DNA from: Lotus japonicus
Taxonomy: Eukaryota; Streptophyta; Magnoliopsida; Fabales; Fabaceae
Assembly: GCF_012489685.1 (NCBI RefSeq)
Contig: NC_080044.1
Location: 82,942,732 to 83,006,731 of the forward strand
Direction of reading: 5' to 3'
Length of the DNA stretch: 64,000 nucleotides
Shown here: positions 1 to 12,996 of the stretch, piece by piece
Layout: the number at the start of each line of letters is the position of its first letter
Position numbering within the stretch: position 1 is the stretch's first letter
The notes under the pieces: model-generated
Database searches by the model: none
What the model saw: only the letters and a program-made list of their open reading frames with translations
Told to the model about the DNA's origin: nothing
Translations under genes and position numbers: made by a program

Positions 1-534
1 GACCTATACGCCACGTCATTAGACCGGGCCCACTACCCAGTACACTCCTCCAAGAGTCTCCAACTCCAAGTACCAAGTTGTGGTATTTTATGATATGATA
101 CGAGATTATAAGGATATATATTAAGGTCTCAACTCTCAAATATGAACACCTTCCATGAAAATTAAAAGTTAGTAATAGCATCAAACAATGAACTCTACTA
201 ATTAATGGTGTGTAGTGTATTTTGTACGTACCCCTCTTCAATTTCTTTTTTGAATTTTGAGAGTACCCCTCTTCAAATTTGTTCTAGCTAGTGTGTTTGA
301 ATTTTCAGTCTTTTAATGAGCTTACAATGCAAAGCACGGAAATTTTCATAAATTTTGTTATAACTGATTTAGAGACTCTCATCAACACAATATCTATATA
401 TACTACGTTTAATTTCTAATTATTTGTGCTCTACCCAATCCCACATTAAGGTTTTTTTCTAAACCAACATTATGTTATTGTCAACGTTTTGTCTCCTTTA
501 TATAACAACATATAATATACATAATATACATAGT

Positions 535-824
535 CAGGGCCGGCCTGTGCAAGCAGGCCCATAGCAGAGGGCCTCCAAAAAAGAAGGGCCCCGAAAAAAA
601 TTTGAATACTTTTTACAGCGTTTTTACTTAAAAAAGCGCTGTAAATAGTCAATCTTTTACAGCGCTTCGTACCGCTGTATACTATTTAACAGCGGCGAGA
701 GGTCCGAAGCGCTGTAAAATACCTTTTTTTGGCTTAGTGTACCTATTAAACTTTCTCTAAAAAAAGTTTAGGGGTCCATTTTTATTATTAACCCAGGGCC
801 TCCAAAATGTCATAACCGGCCCTG
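535..824. mobile_element. hAT-type MITE, 290 bp, with 8-bp target duplication
   Basis: The element begins CAGGGCCGGC and ends CCGGCCCTG, so the ends are inverted repeats. It is flanked on both sides by TACATAGT (527-534 and 825-832), a perfect 8-bp duplication, which is the hAT superfamily size. The inside has no open frame of note. It holds several short palindromic copies of a TTTACAGCGCT-like motif and a GGGCCTCCAAAA motif near each end, likely subterminal repeats. It is non-autonomous and would need a transposase from elsewhere. Confidence 0.85.
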
Positions 825-2376
825 TACATAGTTGAAAATGTCGCTATAAGCATGCGAAGATAATGTAAAATATGAGGCTAAATCAATAGAATTATTATTT
901 TACGGTAACACGAAAAATTAATGAGACAGGATAAGATCATATACGATTTATATGGGTTCAGTGGTGGTCTCGTGTATCCCTATCCGGCTTATCCCCATCC
1001 CCATCCCTATCATCTACAAAGGAGTAATACCTAAAGCTTAACCTCAAATATAAATATATATATATATATTATATATGAGAATGCTAATGCATATCCACCC
1101 TTTTTTTAGAAGGAGTGCATTAGTAACATACACCTTTTTATTTGGACCAAAAATCCAACTCTCACTTAGTTAAGGTACTTTATAAGAGTATCAAAGTACT
1201 TTTGCAATCTACACTTTCTCTCTAATTCAGACTGGGTGATAACTCATAAGTAATTTACCTATATTTTTTTTTTCAAAAACTACCGTTTTCCCACTTCATT
1301 TCTATTTCTTCTTCATCTTCTGGGTCGTAACGTTTTTGGTCCGTGCAGCTCAAGCTGAAGAGCACCTTAGGCTCCTCTACGACTCCTTTCTTTAGATCGA
1401 AAATCTAGCCTCTGCCAATGATTTATTCAGAGTGTTCCACCACTGCTTTATTTGGATATACCCACCCACTTATAAATTTATAATCACATAACTTCTCAAC
1501 CACCCCTAAATTATAGAAACTGGTATCAAAATCTCCAGCTTGATTTCACCAATTTCACTTTTTTTTCTCAACATACATCCACCTTTCAGTCTACAAATTG
1601 TTTTATTTTATCAAACATACCCACACACAGATTAGGTACGAAGAAAAAGGAAGAAGTGAAGATGTGTGAGGAAGAGAGCAGCGATGCAGAGAAAGAGAAA
1701 AAGAGAAAGGGGAGAAGATAATAAATGAGCTGAGAGAAATTAAGAAGTTTAAAATTAAAATAGTAATAAAATTACATATATACTCGTAACTTGAATTGTT
1801 TTAAAGGTAAGAGAATTGGATATATATAATTTTACATATATGAAAAAGTGATTTTATGTGAAAATATGAAAATAGATCATGATCGTTAAATTTTATTATG
1901 ATCAATGGTTCAGACTATATATATAGTGTAAATATCAAATTAAACATTAGTTTAGTTTTTTATTTATTTAAATTAAATTAAATTTTTACTGAGATAATAT
2001 TGTTCAAGTTTGAATTAAATCATTGTAAGCAATAAAACTTTTACACTTACACTCAATTTGAGATCTCTCATTAAATTGTACAGTTCAATTTTCTCCTTCG
2101 TCCATTAATAAATAAATCAATAAATTCCGCACATAAATGTGTTTTCCCATTTTCTTAAAGAAATTATATTGTCAAATAATTTTTATTTGAGATCAAGGCT
2201 GTTTATCAATTTTTAAAAAGAACTTGTAAATTTGAAAAAAACTAAGGTGAATAACAAAATTCTTTAAGTGTTTAACAAGAGTTAAATTATTAAACGATGT
2301 ATATTTTAAAAATACGCTACCAAATTTTAGTACATTAAAGGGTCGGATTTGTTGCGGTGGGTGCCAATATCAACCC

Positions 2377-2500
2377 ATAATTTTTTTTTTGTCAATAGTG
2401 AAAGTTTCATTCATTGAAAAGGACCTAGCCCAGTACAGAACTACAAGAGCCAAACAAATTCAGCCTTTTTCTACAGAACCCAAACTATCAACCCATAATT
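2377..2500 (-). repeat. LINE 3'-tail-like fragment
   Basis: A run of T is followed by a segment reading as the reverse complement of a polyadenylated tail, with the words CATTCATTGAAAAGGACC and TAGCCCAGTACA. A similar poly(T)-headed block with a TAGCCC or AAGCCCA core recurs near 13718 and 53048. This looks like the 3' end of a non-LTR retrotransposon inserted in minus orientation. No coding part is visible. Confidence 0.45.
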
Positions 2501-4201
2501 AACCTAGTTTCTTGTCCTTCATTTGGAGTCGCAAGTATGTTCATTGGTGAGGTGAGGATAAAGTATTCGTGGGCCTTGTGGGCCATCTTGCTTGCGCGTA
2601 TCAAGATTCAAAACCACATTGGAATTGACCCCAAAAAAAAGAACAAACATTGGACGTAGAATTAAGTATTGACAACAACAAAAAACTCTTTCACACAATT
2701 ACACATGTAGGACTGCATTGTAGTGGATTACCTATTTTGCATGTTGTGTTCATAGTGATGTTTTCCTTCTGTTAATATTAGATGTTGATTTGAAAGAATT
2801 GCTCATGATGTAAGAAACTCATGAATTTTATAGAAACGAAGAAAGGTGCAAATTAAACTGATGTGTGATCTCAAGGAAGAGACAACACAGAAGGATGGAT
2901 TTGATCATTGTTTTAAATGTTCTAAGAGACTAACTCAGTGGCAAGTTTTCTTTTTGAACTAATGTGGCAAACTTCTAATTTTTTAAGTATCAAGTGACAA
3001 AAATCTTCAAAGGACTAACGTGGTGATACACTAATCTATTTGCTTAGAAAACAAGACACACACACACACTAATGTATAAAAGTTCAGGAGTAGTTTACTC
3101 TATAGTCTATACTATATAAAAGGAGCATTCTTATCCTAGCCCCTATGAACATTAAAATTCATCCACAAAATACTAAAAATATCTAGGATCAAGCCAACTT
3201 GTTAGTAATTGCTTAATAGCGTTGTGAAAGTTCTTCAAAATGCATGTCTTCCTATCATAACATTTTCTTGTTTCGGAAGAACAATACATACCTATATTTT
3301 TATGAACTGTGGGAAAATATATTTTGTTTTGCATACATAAAATATAAAATAGTAGTATATGATTCTCTAAATTTTCTACACTTTCCTAATTAACTCATTA
3401 TTTTGTATATTAGTTTGGAAACACAACCCATTTTTCATTTTGACCCACGAAAATAGAAGCAACCTTTGTTGGTAGTACTCATTGGGAGTCACATTTTCAC
3501 CACCAATCCCTTCCCCTTCATAATGAAAGACAAAGATTATTTCACCTAAAAATAGCTTTCTACAAAAAAAAAACAAGACAAATTTGCTTGATTATAAAGA
3601 CATAATCCAACCAATAATTATGTCATTCATCTTAGTTTGTAACTGCAAGCATGATCTGATGCCAAACACATAAGGGTAAAAAAATTATTACAACCCCACT
3701 ATTAGGCATTATGGAGAAGTAGAGAAGAAAGAAATTAGAGAATGGATATCACAAGACTTCATAACATGCACCATAGAAAATTGCACCAGATTAAGAGTCT
3801 TCAAAGAATCTATTTCAGCAGTCACCTACAAGAGTTGTGATCAAAGAACTAGATCCACAAATGTTTGGAGTGGATTAAACGTCCCTAGGTTAATATAAAA
3901 GTCCAGGATATTATACCTTTTTTGGTAAATAATTTTTGTTCACATTATTTATATTTTTTTTTCTTAGATATGAATGGATATTAAACTGAAACTGACCATA
4001 TAAAATATTATATTTTTGAAATGATTATATATAGTATAAAAAATATCTTAGGTGTGTACTGTAGTCAGGGGATTCGAAAACCCCCAAATAAGAAAAAGGT
4101 TTTTTGTTTTTTTGGGAAGAAGAAAAGAAAAGGAAGCCAAGTTTCGTTTGAATTTCGAACAACAAGTCATCGATCTTCTCTCTTCTCTGATTGTGTGTGT
4201 G

Positions 4202-6057
4202 ATGGTGAAATCCAAAGAGAATGCTTCTGGTTCTTCTTCTGTGGCTCCATTCCTTAACAAATGTTACGACATGGTGGAGGACGATTCCACCGACTCCATC
4301 ATCTCCTGGACCGAACCCTCCGGCCACACCTTCGTCATCTCCGACATCACCGCTTTCTCCGTCACCCTCCTCCCTACCTATTTCAAACACAACAATTTCG
4401 CCAGCTTCATCCGCCAACTCAACATCTATGTTTGTATTTTAATTCTCTTTCAATTTCGTTATCTCAATTATCATGTCATGTCAAGACCATTAGTTTGCAA
4501 TTAACATGTTACTCTTTTGTTTGCTTGAATGACTGCTTATGACATATTTGTTTGGATAAGTTTATTTTTCTGTCATACTAGAAGCTAGCTTATCCCCAAA
4601 ATTGATTTTCAATTTAGAATCAATTGTGGACTGATTTCTGAATATACACTTACTGGATTGGAATTCAGGGTAGAGTTAGGTTTTGCCTGAATTACAAGAT
4701 GATATCAGAGCCTATTTAGATCCCCACCCGTAAATTCACTAATACCTTTGTTTAATCTTACTCAAGTATAACATTTTGTTTAGGCTTAATTGTACTTTTG
4801 GTCATTCTAGTTTGGATTTTGTGTTATTTTGGTCTACTTAGTTTTTCTCGAGCTAATTAAATCCATGTAATTTAAAAAAAAAAGCAATCTTCGAATGGAA
4901 TCTGGTTTTATGTCGGGTCAATTGATAGATGTGTTAGAAAGAGAGAAGATTTAGGTTTATGTGGGGTGCAATCAAGGTTGTTTTTCCTTTTACCTGTTAC
5001 TCTTTGTTGGCTTGCCTGCTTACTGGATAAGAAATATCTTAAATAATACCTGACATTGTGAGAAGCTACAATCTTTAAAGACCATAATTTTGTTTGTATA
5101 TGTGTGCCATGTTTGGTGCCTCTATCTGTTTGTTTTTTGTTATTTTAAAAATTAGGGATTGATAACTGGAAAATCTATCAGGGTTTCAGGAAAGTCGATA
5201 CGGATCGCTGGGAATTTGCGAATGAAAACTTTGTTAGGGGTCAAAAGCATTTGCTGAAGAATATACGCAGAAGGAAACACCCGCACGTTACGGATCAACA
5301 AAAAGCATTGCCGGAGCATAACAATTCTGATGAACCGTCACGAGAAGCACCTAATCATGGCCTTCGCAAAGAAGTTGAGAATCTGAAATCCGATAGAAAT
5401 TCCCTCATGCAGGAGCTGGTCCATCTCAGTCAGCACCTGGAATCTGCTGAGAGTAAGATGCTTGTCCTGAGTGATCGCCTTCAAGGAATGGAGAAGCATC
5501 AGCAGCAGATGTTGTCATTCTTAGTCATGGTAGTGCAGAGCCCTGGGTTCATGGTTCAGCTGCTTCATCCGAAGGAAAATAGCTGGCGCTTGGCTGAAGC
5601 AGGGAACATGTTTGACCCTGGTAAGGAAGATGACAAACCGGTTGCTTCTGATGGGATGATTGTACAGTACAAACCACCTGTAGGTGAAAAAAGAAAGCAT
5701 GTAATTCCAATTCCATTATCTCCTGGTTTTGATAGGCAGCCAGAACCTGAGCTTTCTGCAGATAGGTTAAAAGACTTGTGCATCAGTTCAGAGTTCTTGA
5801 AAGTGCTTCTGGATGAAAAAGTGTCTCCACTAGATAATCATTCTCCATTTCTTCTTCCAGATTTACCGGATGATGGCTCCTGGGAACAGCTTTTTCTAGG
5901 TAGTCCTTTCCTGGAAAACATTGAAGATACTGATCATGAAAATGAGGAGCCTACTGTTGGTGGAATGGAGATGGAAGCCACTATACCAGAAACTCCAAAT
6001 GAACATTCTCGGATTTTTGAGTCAATGATTATGGAAATGGAGAAAACTCAAGTGTAA
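4202..6057 (+). CDS. HSFA8: Heat stress transcription factor, class A8-like
   Basis: Two coding exons, 4202-4429 and 5182-6057, joined in phase 0 at the intron position conserved in plant HSF DNA-binding domains, give 367 aa. Residues 14-107 form the HSF DNA-binding domain ([20 protein letters not shown] at the junction, then [14 protein letters not shown]). Residues about 138-195 form the HR-A/B coiled coil for trimerisation. An acidic-aromatic AHA-like activator motif, [14 protein letters not shown], lies near 307-320. The start MVKS followed by a Ser-rich stretch and the TDSIISW motif match class A8 as I know it. The protein would act in the nucleus on heat shock elements. The ATG chosen is the one that puts MVKS first; an in-frame ATG lies upstream at 4052 in probable 5' UTR. 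Confidence 0.93.
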
Positions 6058-7347
6058 GTTGGAATTATATGCTTATGGGGATAATTTGGAGGGGCCGTAG
6101 AGCTTGGAATCTCAAATTGAGCAAATGGAACTTGTAGCCTCTAAAACTAACTAGATAGAGGCAAGGAAGTAATAATTTCCAGCAGATCTTTTTCAGCTGG
6201 GCTATCTTCACTGATTATCTCGTGCTGTAGTTATAGAATTAAGTCACAATATAAGTTTTTTCTCTTCCATCTTCCTGCAGCGGTGATCTGTAATCAGTGT
6301 AAGTCTGCTCTCTCTTATTCATCTGTTTAGATGCTAAACATATAAGATGATGTTCTTTACAATATTCATTGTTAGAAAGATATAAAGGCTCTGTGGATTT
6401 TCTGCTGTTTGTAGAACCCACTTGTAGTATCTGAAAAATAACCCTGATTTTCATCTTTGACAGATCTTTGGCATCTTGATATGGTGCCCAACTCCTTGGA
6501 GTTATATGGCCTTGTGCCTACCTCTGCATGATAGGTCAAATATTTCTTATGAAAAGCAGCCTCAAGGAGCTTTATCTTTTGTGCCTAGTTAAGCAGTTAC
6601 AAATGACTTCATATATGTTATAAAGTTCTCATGCAATTCACAGAAATCATGGTTTCTTGACATATTATTGCATCAGCCAGTGCTTCTCTACATGTTATTA
6701 TCATCTCTCGTTTCATCCCTAGTTCTTATTCGTGTCTGTATGATCTTTACTTCTACTCTTGTTCGTGTCCACTGTCCAATATAGCGGAAGAGATATTGTT
6801 GCCCCACAAAAAGGGTCTCTCTTTTTGTTTTCTCTTAAACAAAGTAGGACTAAGGATTCACTCCAAAACATTTTATTGGTGCTTCATGGTACAAACAATT
6901 ATTCGGCAAGGGATCTAAAATCAACAAAGAAAATTCAATACTTAAGAACCAAGGAGCGAGAGAGGAGCTAATAATGAATTTGGCTGAACATTTAACTTCA
7001 TGAGCTAATTCACCCGGAGGATCCAAACTTAGGAGTTGTATACCCTCATGGGCCGACCAAATAACTTCAAGCCCAGTACACCTAAAAAACAAGGGGTGGG
7101 GGGTCAATGTGTCATCCTAGCCCTTGGTTTGATTGAGTCTAAAGAGTTTGATTTTGAACTCTTAATTTGTGGCAATCAATGAATCATTATTGTTCACAAA
7201 GTGAACCCTAGGAAACCAAATTTAACACGAAAGGTAAATTCAAGACTCAATCTTCTGAATATTCAAGTGAGCACGCCCTACTAACGTACGTTCAACCTTT
7301 TATAGATGGAAATTGACCTAGCCCACTCGATGCCCATGAGCAACCGT

Positions 7348-7363
7348 CCCCCCCCCCCCCCCC
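7348..7363. repeat. Poly(C) run, 16 bp
   Basis: Sixteen C in a row within otherwise mixed sequence. Such runs are slippage-prone and may also be mis-sized in the assembly. Confidence 0.9.
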
Positions 7364-8306
7364 AACACATGGTTACATGTGAAATATCCTCTAAACCAAC
7401 TCGAAAAAGTCAAAACCTCCCCACTGACTAAATATCTACGAGTAGCTTTCTTTAAGGCTAAACAACAGCCTCCCAATGGATCTGAGCTTCTACTTTAACT
7501 CTGACATGTCGGTCAACAGCTTGTGAGTCCTTCTACCTCTCCTGAGAATCGGATGTGCCCCCACATAATGGAAAATAAAATTTCCCCATCTCACCCCTTG
7601 GAGGAGGGAGGGAGGCAACAAGTTCAAGCAAGGCGTGTAACGCTTAAGGGAAAAGGGGAAGAGGAAGCTTTGATAGGTTAAAAGAGAGAGAACTCAAGTT
7701 TAAGGGCATTAATTGGGCGAATCTTCTCAATTCTCATAGTAACAGGGTAAGTCACGAATCCTTCCAATACACCTTCTCATAAGCAATGCAGTCGTATTCC
7801 ATAGTCAAGCAAATCTACACATAGTAAGGCCGATCGCTCGGATGTGTAAATCTATTTGGCTTGTACTTCATGCTCACGACCCAGGTTGGTCATACATGTC
7901 CAATTATCATGATAGCATCAATTAAGAGAAATTAAAGGGAACTATTATCTCCACCCTTCAACTTGGATTCATAGTATTAGTGTAAAGTTCACCCTACAAT
8001 TCTGATCAACTTATCTATTTTAGGGACCTCACTATAAAAAAGTAGACCATCTCCACACCCACACCTTTTTAGGGACTGATTTAAGTTGGCCATATCCTCC
8101 CACATGAGTTCGTTGGCCAAGAAATTTACATGAATAATATTCGATTTTTACATTGATATTATATCGTTGGCTTTTAAAAAATGTTATGACTTAATTATGA
8201 GATTTAATATTGTGTTAGCTCAACCACAAAAAGGCCAAAGATCAATTTTTTGCATGTAATCACCACCCTATTCGTAATTAGGAGCAAATCTTGAGTACTA
8301 CATGAC

Positions 8307-8714
8307 TACGGAATATTGAGCACTCCCTTTTTTTTGATACATCAGAAAATATTAAACACTCCCTTAGTGTAAAAGTAATAATGTTAAAAAAAATTAAATT
8401 GGATAACTAATCATACATGAAAATGTGTCACAATATGAGTGAAAGTAATACCGGAAACTCCTTCCTCTAAGACTATTGAAAAACTTCCCCTAATTAAAAC
8501 TTAGCATCATGGATTTAAAATAACTTGAAACCTAGTTCCAAAACGGGTCCTAGAACCCCGACGGAAAGAAATTTAACGACTTAGAATTAAGCGTGGTACT
8601 GACTCAAAGGTGGGGGAAAATCCTCATGCAAACTTTTTCACGAGTGTGTGTTTGGATATTAGTTGAGTTAATGTCAAAAACATAAATTCCAATTCACAAA
8701 ATAAGTCCGTTCGT
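8307..8714 (+). repeat. Dispersed direct repeat, copy 1
   Basis: This ~408 bp segment is similar along its length to 12187-12519 on the same strand. Both begin TACGGAATATTGAGCACTCC and end near AAGTCCGTTC, and between them share words such as ACCGGAAACTCCTTCCT and GTTTGGATATTAGTTGAG. The extra length of copy 1 lies near its left end, where an 18-bp poly(T)-containing insertion is flanked by a near-duplicate of the target. The family is not recognised and no open frame is present. Confidence 0.8.
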
Positions 8715-9765
8715 GCAATGTCGTTGATGAAACAATCGTACCAAATAATATTTCCCAAAAATAACAATAGGAATAGTGTCATAGAAAACTATTGAACGAG
8801 GTGGTGACACTCATGAGCTATCTAGGGGGAGGGATGAGCCTCCCCCAAGATTTTGTTGTTGTTGATTATACGTACTTATACATAATTTTTTATTTTTAGT
8901 CCAACCACTAAAGATTATGTAGAATTTCTAATACAACTATTCGCTTCCCCAATATTTTGTTATAATTTTAACTAATCCTTCATTTATCACGAAACTTCAT
9001 TGCTTGAAAAAATGAATCAATTCAAAATTTGAAGTACATATAAATTTGATTAGATTTATGATTTATTTTAAATTCTAAAAATTGAAAGATTTATGAAAAA
9101 AGTCAATCAAATATTTTATAAACAAAGTCTTATTTAAGAGATCTGATTTAGGTCTTCGACTTTGCTTGTTTCAGATTTAGCTTCGTTGCAGATCTTTTCT
9201 CCGCTATGTTTCCGCATTCAGCTTCGTTTCACTCATTTCGCCCCCTTGGCTTCAACTTTCGCTCTCTATCTCACGCTAAGCAAAAAAATCTCATTCTAAT
9301 ATGGTACAGTATTCAATCGCATTTCGAACAAGTGTCGTATTAAATTATAACATTTTCAAATTAAAATAATATATTAACCTAACCTAATCATTAGTTCTGA
9401 ATTCCCAATTTGTTTTCAATTTTCATGCAATTGAAGGAATGACAAAGAAGATCTGGATCAAACAAAGCTAATCAAGCTTTTAAACTAATATTATTTTTTA
9501 TTTTCTTGTTATTTTCAAAGAAAAATTCAAAATACATGGAAACCTATGGATATTTCAAGAAAGAGCAATGAGGGTTTATGGAAAACTACTGTGTATATTC
9601 ACTCTCAATTTCAAATTTCAGCAAACATATAGAATCTGTGACAGATTGATTGTGTGTGTTTCCTCAGAAGGATTATTAATTTATTGTTTATAAGGAAAAA
9701 ATGAATGGTAAATTTCATTTCTTTTTTAATAACTCTTAATAAGATCGTTTCTCATTGTGAATGCA

Positions 9766-9868
9766 GAGGGGCTCATCGCATTCAGCAACCACCAGATCCG
9801 ATTCATCAAGTCATAAAGGACTTCTGGAGCAGCCACCCATGGAGCAACCGCCGGTTCATCGACACTGT
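9766..9868 (+). other. Exon-like segment, not recognised
   Basis: A short, relatively GC-rich segment is bounded by GCAG on the left and GTATGTG on the right, like an internal exon, inside an AT-rich background. It lies in an open frame spanning 9705-10103 and reads as HRIQQPPDPIHQVIKDF and onward, which I do not recognise. A second CTCTGCAG acceptor-like site follows near 9993-10000, and a similar-looking stretch (TTGGTTCTCTTCAG) recurs near 10633. It could be part of an unannotated transcript or a decayed gene fragment. Confidence 0.25.
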
Positions 9869-12186
9869 ATGTGTTTTTGATGATATGCAATACAACTTAA
9901 TCCATAATCACCACAGTCACCATAAATGTCAGTCAATGATCAACATTTATGCATCATTCTTTTCCTACCTAACTCATACATGTCTTGGTTCTCTGCAGTT
10001 TAAAATGAAGGAGACTCGGTCAATCAACAAAAAAGTAGTCAGGGTCGACCAACACAATCAACTATGTTACTTTTTCAAAATCTTATATAATAATGAAAAA
10101 TGATGTATTATTCTTTATGCACTTAAACAATGATGGATCCAGAATTAGTTTGTGGGAAAAAATATACATATAAATTTATAGTATTAAAAATAAAATATAT
10201 TAGTAATAATTTTTTAATATAAATCATAATCATTTCTACTAGTTTCCATGTTTTAAAAATAAAAACAAATTTTTTTATCCTCATCATGATTAATTCTTTT
10301 TTAATTTATTAGAGGCTTTTTGTTAAGATGAAAAAACATTAAAAGAAAAAGAAACGGAATGGTAAAGGTTTTTTTTTTATAAGCCAATGGTAAAGGTTGG
10401 TAGTATTATATGGGAAAAAGAAAAGAGAAATATGGATGAGAAGTTGAGAACAAAGATTAAGAAAAGAATAAAGATGGACATGAGGGTATCTATCAATGAC
10501 ATACGGAAATTTGTTAAATTAAACACTTAATAGTGCCCCATATATATTACTATTGAACATGAAAATCTTGTGGGGGCAAGTGACCCACCTAGCTTAACAT
10601 GGATCCTTCATTGCACTTAACTCATGCAAATGTTGGTTCTCTTCAGATCAAAGAATTGTGAACCAAAGATCAAGGAGTCAAGGTCAAGGAAGGGGATACC
10701 ATAATTATTAATTTTTTTTGGTAAATGATACCATAATTATTTAAATAAGTATAAAGGAAAATATTATTTTTCTAACATTTTGATCTATAAAGACTTAGGA
10801 AAAGAAAACAAGCAGAACCAACCAGTCGTAATTCCTTTTTGCTATGTTTGGATTGGTATAATATAGCGGAACATAATGAAACGGAAATTAAGGAATGGTA
10901 TAGAACAAAATAAAATTTTATTTTTATTGTTTAGACATTTTATGATGGAATGAAACTGATTTATCAATCTATTGCTTGGTTAGCGGACAAAATGAAATGT
11001 TTTTTGATTTTTTTATTCCTAAAATACCCTTATTTTACAAATCTTAATTGCAATGAATAAGCTTGAAACATGTCAAAGATACCACTAAAAACTGAGAATA
11101 GAATGTAAAACAGCTTTCCTTGAAACTCTTGTATGTGCCCTAGGCTTCTTTTTAAAAAACTCTCAAAGTTTGTTTATGCTTGTTGCACGAGACCCAGAAA
11201 ACCACCTTATCCAGATACACATTCTCAAATCTCACACACATCATTCGCAACCATTAAGTACATTTGTTTGATGGTACCTTGCACTAAACCTTCATAGTGC
11301 AAAACAAAAGCACAAAAGCGAGAAGTAGAAAAGCAGGAAGGGAAAATAGTCACGGTTATCACAAAAATTTGGAGTTTAGAAGTGGTTTACAAGAGGGTAA
11401 ATTAGTATTTTTATAATTTTATTAAATGATCACTTTTGTGCTACATCCCATTCCTCCCAAATTTGGGGAACAAAATTGAGGGGAAAGACTGGTATTTGAT
11501 GGGACATGTACCATTGAGTTCCACTCTATTCCATGAAATTTTAAATAAAACAACCAATAGATTTGTTACTCCCTCTCCTTCAATCCACTCCACTCCATTC
11601 CTCCCCACAATCCAAACGAAACCTCTGCCACAGAGAACAAGAAAAAAAAAAAAAGGTTTTCACCCCTAAATTTAAGTGTACAACACCTATACTAGCTAGT
11701 TACTGACTTACCCGATATAATACTGCTACTTTGTGAGGAATAAGTAAGAGAGATAAAATATGAAATGTGATAGATGATAAGGCGAGAGAGATAAAAATAA
11801 AAATATGTGAAAATGAAGTGTTTAAAAAATGAGGTGTGTATATATCATTATTGAAGAATATAGTTTAAATTTTACACATAGTTGGTAGAACTCTATATTG
11901 AAAAGAACCGGAGGTAACAAACATCATAATTTTATACAGAAAGTGCTTCAATACACCTTAGTTCAGAGCCACAGTAAGATGAAGATGAACCCCATGCTAA
12001 CCATGGAGGCATGGAGGGATTGAAGCTAGTTTGTGTGAATTCTGGTATTGAGTCTTTTTACTTCTATACGTATGGGTTTGATCATGAGAAAAAAGTGGAA
12101 CTAGTTTTGATATTCCCAGCACTCTGCCACAAGGTAGTACAACTTATAATTTTGTTGTTTGTTTAATTGATTTAGTACTATTTGAA

Positions 12187-12519
12187 TACGGAATATTGAG
12201 CACTCCCTTTAGGAAACTAATTATACATGAGAATTTATCACAATAAAAGTGAAAGTAGTACCGGAAACTCCTTCCTTTAGGACTATTGTAAAAAATTCCC
12301 CTAATTAAACTTAGCATCATAGAATTAAGAGAACTTAAACCTTAGTACCAAAACTGATCCTAGAACCCCAACGGAAAGAAATTTAAGGACTTAGAACTAA
12401 GCATGGTATTAACTCAAAGGGGAAAAATCCTCATGCCAACTTTTTGATAAGTGTGTGTTTGGATATTAGTTGAGTTAATGTTAAAAACATAAATCTCAAT
12501 CCACAAAATAAGTCCGTTC
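12187..12519 (+). repeat. Dispersed direct repeat, copy 2
   Basis: This is the partner of 8307-8714, in the same orientation about 3.9 kb away, diverged by scattered substitutions and small indels. It lacks the poly(T) micro-insertion of copy 1, so it shows the pre-insertion state there. No coding potential is visible. Confidence 0.8.
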
Positions 12520-12996
12520 ACTTTTCATTTTGAAATGAGTTCTAACATTAGACGGGTATTCATACATACACTAAGTCAATGGTAAGTTCTCATATTCTAA
12601 AAATTTAGCTCCTAGTTTCGCCATTTGCCAATAGCTAACTAGTAAGTACCATTACCCTTCAACCTTAAGGATTAATTTCAGGGCTACGTACTGGCTAGCT
12701 GAGGATACATGACAAAAAATATTCTAGCTCATACAAAATTCAAAACCACGTCAAATAGTTTGCAGCACCAAGATGAATACACACATTCGAGCTATCAAAA
12801 GAGACGATTAAATTGCCAAATGATACTAACCACAAAAGTTCACGACAAAAGTTCAAAAGGGGGATTGTTTATGAATCCATGGTAGAAAAATGAATTGAAA
12901 AACTGCAAGAAATAACAACTATTAATAAATAGCTAATAAGATGGGAATGATAGTTTTCAGAAGAGTCTTCATTGCCACCAAGTACAGAGCATGGAT

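Larger units (their letters stand above)
1..4201. other. Intergenic flank upstream of the HSF gene
   Basis: I see no convincing gene here. The stretch is AT-rich and holds a hAT-type MITE (535-824), an AT dinucleotide run near 1057-1075 and a poly(T)-headed LINE-tail-like segment near 2377-2500. The open frames near 470-652 and 3376-3576 have no recognisable domain and lie partly in repeat sequence. The last few hundred bases should hold the promoter and 5' UTR of the heat shock factor gene, but I could not place a TATA box or heat shock elements with confidence. Confidence 0.6.
6058..12996. other. Gene-poor interval between HSF and VIT1
   Basis: The first 400-500 bases are probably HSF 3' UTR. 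Beyond that I find no supported gene. The interval holds a 16-C run (7348-7363), a dispersed repeat pair (8307-8714 and 12187-12519), three tiny poly(T) insertions with target duplications (near 8330, 10371 and 10710), an exon-like segment (9766-9868) and a repeat-like stretch near 11430-11640 rich in GGAGT/ACTCC words. About 7000-8100 has a moderately GC-richer, degenerate look that could be an old LTR, but I could not find paired ends. Confidence 0.55.

Noticed and set aside
9705..10103. 132-codon plus-strand frame as a complete gene.
   Set aside because: Most of it is AT-rich low-information sequence and only a 100-bp segment is exon-like, so I report just that segment at low confidence.
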